A stretch of DNA of 64,000 nucleotides, from NCBI GenBank assembly GCA_048267245.1, contig JBLWXV010000002.1, forward strand, positions 434,001 through 498,000, read 5' to 3'. The notes below the pieces were generated by a model. It was given only the letters and a program-made list of their open reading frames with translations, was not told the origin of the DNA and did not search any database. Of this stretch, positions 60,062-64,000 are shown one piece after another (position 1 is the first letter of the stretch; each line of letters opens with the position of its first letter). The translations under genes and the position numbers were made by a program. The stretch comes from JBLWXV01 sp048267245. Lineage in GTDB: Bacteria; Bdellovibrionota; Bacteriovoracia; Bacteriovoracales; Bacteriovoracaceae.

Positions 60062-60380
60062 CGCATTTGCAGTTGAGCGCGACTGGGATCAATTTCACTC
60101 GATCAAGAACCTGTCGATGGCTTTGAGTGTTGAAGCTAGCGAACTGTTAGAGATATTTCAGTGGATGACTGAGAAAGACTCAAACTTAATTGTGCCAGAA
60201 ACTAAGAATTATCAAAAAGTGAAAGAAGAGGTCGCTGATATTTTTATCTATCTACTTCGTATCGCTGGGAAGATGAATCTTGATCTTGAAAAGATTGCCC
60301 TGGAGAAGCTTAAGGCCAATGGGGAAAAGTATCCTGTTGAGCTCGCTAGAGGTAATTCTAAGAAGTATAACGAGCTTTGA
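60021..60380 (+). CDS. MazG-like nucleotide pyrophosphohydrolase
   Basis: A 119-residue all-alpha NTP pyrophosphatase. The metal-binding Glu/Asp motif ExxE...ExxD is present as EASELLEIFQW (E41, E44) and EEVADIF (E70, D73), and the family's DQFHSIKNLSMAL helix precedes it. It removes pyrophosphate from non-canonical or excess nucleotides. GTG at 60021 with AAAAGGA upstream is favoured over ATG at 59997; either way it overlaps the DUF2075 gene. A MazG partner suggests a nucleotide-depletion or signal-clearing job in this pair. Confidence 0.82.
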   Translation: MKEVNLEALTQKINAFAVERDWDQFHSIKNLSMALSVEASELLEIFQWMTEKDSNLIVPETKNYQKVKEEVADIFIYLLRIAGKMNLDLEKIALEKLKANGEKYPVELARGNSKKYNEL

Positions 60381-60708
60381 GATATTCAATAAGGTTGAAG
60401 TTGGGAGCATTTCTGCTCATCGGATTGAGATCTAAGTAGTTTTCGAAAATTACAATTGCTAAATTCCTGCTAATTCTAATCTCATTTATTTGAAGAAAAT
60501 CAATATAGTCAGCTACTTCCATATCATCCTGATTATTTTCTAGGTAATCACTAATTTGTTCTAAATCTTTAATGGTCATTTTTATAGTTTTAATTATCTG
60601 TTTAGTCTTGATTTCTTCATAAATTATCCCGATGAAGAGTACATAAATTACTAAAATGATAGATTTATTCTTAAGATAGCCTTGGTACTTAAGATAAAAA
60701 CGGTTCAT
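60358..60708 (-). CDS. Small membrane-anchored protein of unknown function
   Basis: A 116-residue protein with one N-terminal helix (KSIILVIYVLFIGIIY) and an acidic, helical soluble part (DLEQISDYLENNQDDMEVADY). It overlaps the convergent MazG gene by 23 bases. No good ribosome binding site is seen, and codon use is AT-rich like the island, so it is less certain than its neighbours. Confidence 0.45.
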   Translation of the reverse strand: MNRFYLKYQGYLKNKSIILVIYVLFIGIIYEEIKTKQIIKTIKMTIKDLEQISDYLENNQDDMEVADYIDFLQINEIRISRNLAIVIFENYLDLNPMSRNAPNFNLIEYLKARYTS

Positions 60709-60733
60709 TTTTTGAGTTATTGAGAGATTCCTT

Positions 60734-61378
60734 ATGAAGTTATTTTTTTCTTTGATAATTGTAGTACTCCTAATTTGCTCTACGAGCTGCTCTCAGATGG
60801 ATTTAGCTTCTGATGCAAAATCAAATTCTCTATCGGATACTAGTCCTGAGGTAGACGAGAGATGCCAGCCAAACATAAACGAAGTTGAAGTTTTTCAGGT
60901 TCTTGGTGATATGGGAGCTTTGGCAAATGTGTGCGAGAAGGATTCGAATATTTGTATTGGCTTAACTGTCGCGATTCCATTTGATGGAGAGCTTCTTTGG
61001 GATAAAAAGAGAATTAAGGCCCCTAAAGGAATGTGCGTTACTTTTGATAATACATTTTCATATGAAGCAACAAATGGTTCTCAAAAGACGGTACCAGTTT
61101 TGGGTTTTAGATTTAAATATCCACCTAGAAATGAAGATGAATATCGTGAAAGGGTTGAGTATGTGAATGCTAAATTTAAAAAACAGTGTGACTTTGACAT
61201 GAAGGAGAGCAGGTCAATGTCTCCTGAAAAGGCTTCAAAATTTTGTAATTGCTATGCTAGTGAATTCGAAAAATTTCTTTTGAGCGAGAGTGCACAATCT
61301 CAAGCAGATTGGGATGCGTCAGCAGATGAATTTACAGTACAAGTCGAGAAGACTTGCGGCAAGTATCCTAAGAAGTAG
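60734..61378 (+). CDS. Lipoprotein of unknown function
   Basis: A 214-residue lipoprotein (lipobox STSC). The mature protein has several Cys (DERCQP, NVCEKD, NICIGL, GMCVTF, KQCDFD, KFCNCYA, KTCGKY), which suggests disulfide bonds in the periplasm. A strand LTVAIPFDGELLW and a helical C-terminal segment with SPEKASKFCNCYASEFEKFL follow. No family is recognised. Confidence 0.7.
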   Translation: MKLFFSLIIVVLLICSTSCSQMDLASDAKSNSLSDTSPEVDERCQPNINEVEVFQVLGDMGALANVCEKDSNICIGLTVAIPFDGELLWDKKRIKAPKGMCVTFDNTFSYEATNGSQKTVPVLGFRFKYPPRNEDEYRERVEYVNAKFKKQCDFDMKESRSMSPEKASKFCNCYASEFEKFLLSESAQSQADWDASADEFTVQVEKTCGKYPKK

Positions 61379-61469
61379 TCACTAAAGTACCGTCTTCGAA
61401 GTAGGTCAATGATTTGAAGTACATATAGTTCTCGCTTTACCCCACACTTTTTATTGACTAATATTTGAT

Positions 61470-63362
61470 ATGCATCGAATTGCAAATCGAAAAGCCATAT
61501 TAAATATGACCTCCATCTCCATTGGCATCGCGCTGATTGGATTGATCTATTTCGGCAATAGGGTCGTTCTAAAACCCGACAATGTTTACGAATCGATCGA
61601 CAGTATCCCCGTCAATGTTTCCATCAGTTTTATAAACGCTACTCATGATCTAGGGATATCCTTCGATCACCTAGACACTAGTGCCTTAGAAGAGAACTAC
61701 ATCAAAAAATACCTGCCACTAGAAAATGGCCCGAAGATCCTCAGAAACCCAGATGAATCCAAATTAATTAACGAAATCTACCACCAAAAAAATCCCATTG
61801 GCCCAAACGTTCAGCCATTTTACTATTACTCAGTTGTCTTTGACCCATTCCCAAGTGTTTCTGTTGCTGATGTAAATAACGATGGATTTCAAGACATCTA
61901 CTTCACCCAAAATAAAGGCGGAGATAATAAGCTCTATATAAATAACGGCGGGAAAAACTTTAAGGACGAGACTAGTACCTACAAACTCGGGGGTGATAAC
62001 ACAGATCACAGCTCTTCGAGCAGTCTCTTCTACGATTTTAATGGCGATGGCAATCTAGACTTACTACTTGTGAAATGGGGCTGTCACAAACTCTACTACG
62101 GCCAAGGACCAAATAGACCCTTCATTGAAAAGAGCGAACTTCTTGGCGGCTACTGCTCCTACGCTCGTATGGCCACCCTGGTTGATATCGATAAAGATGG
62201 TGATGTCGATATCGTCTTTGCCAATTACTCCCACTTTGAAACTGATCAATCGAAAGCATTTCAGACCACTGGCTACTACATCGGTAATAAGACTCACGGG
62301 GGAGAAAATAATATTCTCCTTCAAGACAATGGCTCCTTTCACCAAGCGAAATTTAACTTTTATAATTGGCGCTCATCCACTCACGCAGTGGGGGTGATGG
62401 ACTTTAACAATGACTCCTGGCCTGATCTTCTTTTTACAAATGACTACAGCTCGGATGAGGTTTGGATTAATCAGCAAGGGGCGGGTTTCAAAGAGAAGAG
62501 TTCGTACTATCTCTCCCCCTACAGTAAACATGGCTACTCAGGCATGAATAGTGAGGTCTTTGATACTGACAATGATGGAGTTGAAGAAATTTACATTACT
62601 AATTCCTATAAACCTCCTTATCAAACAACGGTGAATAACTTTTGGAAGCGATCGACTCTCGATGGCCCCTTTGATCGGGTAAGTGAGAAGTACGAGATGG
62701 GCAGATGTGGTTTTGCCTGGGGAGCGAAATTCTTTGATGCTAATAATGACGGAAACTCTGAGCTCATGGTTGTAAATGGAAGGAGCCGTCCGCGCAAAGA
62801 CGATCGGAAGCTTCCCTCTTGGTACGACTATATCGAGCTTCGTGGTTTTCCGCGCTTTCTAAGAAGCTATTCAAAGCGCCATCAAGCAGGTGTGGACGGT
62901 TTTCAGACTTTGCCGGAGAGAAGCTGTCTATTTACTAAGGTTGATGAGAGTTACAAGGATATTTCAAAGCAGGCCGGAGTTGATGACTATCAAACGGGCA
63001 GAGGGCTCGCTCTCATTGACTATGATAATGATGGAAATATGGAGTTTGTGGTGGCCAATCGCGGGCCAGGAATCCTTTATCACAACGTTTCACCTAATAA
63101 GAGCAATTGGATTGGGCTTCAGGTGAGCTATAAGAATCAAATGGCAATTAATAGTACTGTGATCTTTGAGCTAGATAATGGTGTGAAAATTCTGCGCCGG
63201 ATTTATCCTTGGAACGGCTATAAAGGGCAGAGTGATAATCGAATTCACGTGGGTCTTGGAGATCAAAGGGTAAAGAGCATAAAGGTCATTTATCCAGATG
63301 GGAACTCTCAAGATGTAGAAGAATTTGCGTTAAATCAATACAACAAGGTTGATTCACTGTGA
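61470..63362 (+). CDS. CRTAC1-family protein (FG-GAP/VCBS repeats plus ASPIC/UnbV domain)
   Basis: A 630-residue envelope or surface protein with an N-terminal hydrophobic anchor (about 13-31). Repeated calcium-binding DxDxDG loops mark FG-GAP/VCBS beta-propeller blades: DVNNDGFQD, DFNGDGNLD, DIDKDGDVD, DFNNDSWPD, DTDNDGVEE, DANNDGNSE and DYDNDGNME. The end is an ASPIC/UnbV domain (NWIGLQVSYKNQMAINSTVI, GYKGQSDNRIHVGLGD). These proteins bind calcium and act in adhesion or secretion; a specific partner is unknown. The next gene starts inside its stop. Confidence 0.88.
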   Translation: MHRIANRKAILNMTSISIGIALIGLIYFGNRVVLKPDNVYESIDSIPVNVSISFINATHDLGISFDHLDTSALEENYIKKYLPLENGPKILRNPDESKLINEIYHQKNPIGPNVQPFYYYSVVFDPFPSVSVADVNNDGFQDIYFTQNKGGDNKLYINNGGKNFKDETSTYKLGGDNTDHSSSSSLFYDFNGDGNLDLLLVKWGCHKLYYGQGPNRPFIEKSELLGGYCSYARMATLVDIDKDGDVDIVFANYSHFETDQSKAFQTTGYYIGNKTHGGENNILLQDNGSFHQAKFNFYNWRSSTHAVGVMDFNNDSWPDLLFTNDYSSDEVWINQQGAGFKEKSSYYLSPYSKHGYSGMNSEVFDTDNDGVEEIYITNSYKPPYQTTVNNFWKRSTLDGPFDRVSEKYEMGRCGFAWGAKFFDANNDGNSELMVVNGRSRPRKDDRKLPSWYDYIELRGFPRFLRSYSKRHQAGVDGFQTLPERSCLFTKVDESYKDISKQAGVDDYQTGRGLALIDYDNDGNMEFVVANRGPGILYHNVSPNKSNWIGLQVSYKNQMAINSTVIFELDNGVKILRRIYPWNGYKGQSDNRIHVGLGDQRVKSIKVIYPDGNSQDVEEFALNQYNKVDSL

Positions 63363-64000
63363 ATGTGAAATCGAGTTTTAAAGTATTCTTCTCTGATGGA
63401 AAAAGTAGGTCGACGGTTTTCTACGCTAAGCTCGCTTTATTTCTAAGCCACTTCACCTTGGTTGCAATCTCTTACTTCTATTACAACTTCCAGCGCAGTT
63501 TATTTCAGATATTTTCCTGCTACGCCGCTGCTGTGATTGCTGAGCTTATTTTAAATAAAGTCACTAATCGCTATAACGACAGAATTCTTGATCGAGTACT
63601 CTCAAGTCTCGCTGAGGCCGCTGGGCTTCTTGTCTTGATTCGCTCACAGCTCGAGTACTATTACATCATCGCGGCCATCGTCGCTGTGGCCTCTAAATAC
63701 TTCATTCTCTCTCGTGATGGTAGACACCTTTATAATCCAACCAATTTTGCCATTATTGTGTCTCTGGCCTTAATGCCTGAATATACTTTATATCTGGCCC
63801 CCGATGAGTTTACCTTTAGTTTCTATCCGATTTTGCACGTGCTCACCTTTGGCATCTTTGCTGCAACTCTTGGGCGAACCATCTCTACGTCAATTTCATA
63901 TATTCTCTGCGGCTTTATTGTTGCTCTTCTGGCGGCAAACCACCTTGGGATGGGAAATTTTGTGGATATTATCGGACCCGAGATCGGAGCGACCTCACTC
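63359..64000 (+). CDS. RnfD/NqrB-like multi-span membrane protein, 5' part (runs off the window end)
   Basis: A frame from GTG at 63359, overlapping the CRTAC1 stop by 4 bases, runs open to the window end (214 codons). It has several hydrophobic segments and the sequence SRDGRHLYNPTNFAIIVSLAL, which resembles the flavin-bearing loop region of RnfD/NqrB-type subunits (NP-x-N/A pattern). The tight coupling to CRTAC1 suggests they work together. The C-terminal part is not in view. GTG at 63365 is an alternative start. Confidence 0.65.
   Translation, partial: MNVKSSFKVFFSDGKSRSTVFYAKLALFLSHFTLVAISYFYYNFQRSLFQIFSCYAAAVIAELILNKVTNRYNDRILDRVLSSLAEAAGLLVLIRSQLEYYYIIAAIVAVASKYFILSRDGRHLYNPTNFAIIVSLALMPEYTLYLAPDEFTFSFYPILHVLTFGIFAATLGRTISTSISYILCGFIVALLAANHLGMGNFVDIIGPEIGATSL

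Noticed and set aside
1..64000. CRISPR arrays or tRNA genes
   Set aside because: No regularly spaced direct repeats were seen, and the only T-arm with a matching acceptor stem belongs to the tmRNA.

Overview
The window looks like a chromosomal segment of a Bdellovibrionota bacterium, most likely a Bacteriovorax/Peredibacter-like (Bacteriovoracales) predator or relative. This is inferred from the dense set of secreted proteins and lipoproteins, a gliding-type ABC operon (GldA/F/G-like plus DUF4340), a nucleotide salvage cluster, DUF3015/DUF4105/YkuD_2 envelope proteins, Pal/CpoB neighbours and a Bdellovibrio-style chemotaxis receptor. No rRNA or tRNA gene was seen. The only structural RNA is the tmRNA.

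Layout. (1) 1-40,700 is ordinary host chromosome with GC-richer, GCGC-rich codon use: HAD phosphatase, NrnA-like DHH phosphoesterase, ABC/Gld operon with a YIP1 protein, secreted GNAT, tdk-upp-hpt salvage genes with a GHMP kinase, OmpW, smpB-rsmA-tsaD, a run of envelope proteins (DUF3015, DUF4105, hydrolase lipoprotein, L,D-transpeptidase), a Pal-DUF4398-CpoB-cytochrome lipoprotein cluster facing a large metalloprotease, dps, lon, chemotaxis genes, and an Rrf2-AhpD-like operon with a clear palindromic operator. (2) 40,335-40,702 is ssrA (tmRNA), with an array of hairpins just upstream and a terminator just downstream. (3) 40,703 to about 61,400 is an AT-rich accessory region starting right after the tmRNA 3' end, a classic integration site. 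It holds a truncated IS3 transposase, an HNH / unknown / nucleotidyltransferase module, a degenerate repeat of the tmRNA 3' end, and then a large defence operon. That operon comprises a ribbon-helix-helix regulator, a C5 cytosine methyltransferase, two unknown proteins, a 1,876-residue helicase with a DUF1998 end, a Cas4-like Fe-S nuclease and a 594-residue orphan. The first four enzyme/partner genes follow the order I know for Druantia type II (M-F-G-E); the last two, joined by overlapping stops and starts, look like an uncharacterised extension. A decayed IS3-family element follows, then a DUF2075 helicase/nuclease-MazG pair. (4) About 61,470-64,000 returns to host-like composition with a CRTAC1 (VCBS/ASPIC) protein and the start of an RnfD/NqrB-like membrane protein.

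How the genes work together. smpB and ssrA encode the trans-translation pair (tag ADSYEPVALAA). Pal, the DUF4398 lipoprotein and the CpoB-like protein form the Tol-Pal end of the envelope. The Gld-like genes form one translationally coupled ABC operon. dps carries an OxyR-type half operator and a matching promoter. The accessory region appears to stack at least three antiphage-type modules beside the tmRNA gene.
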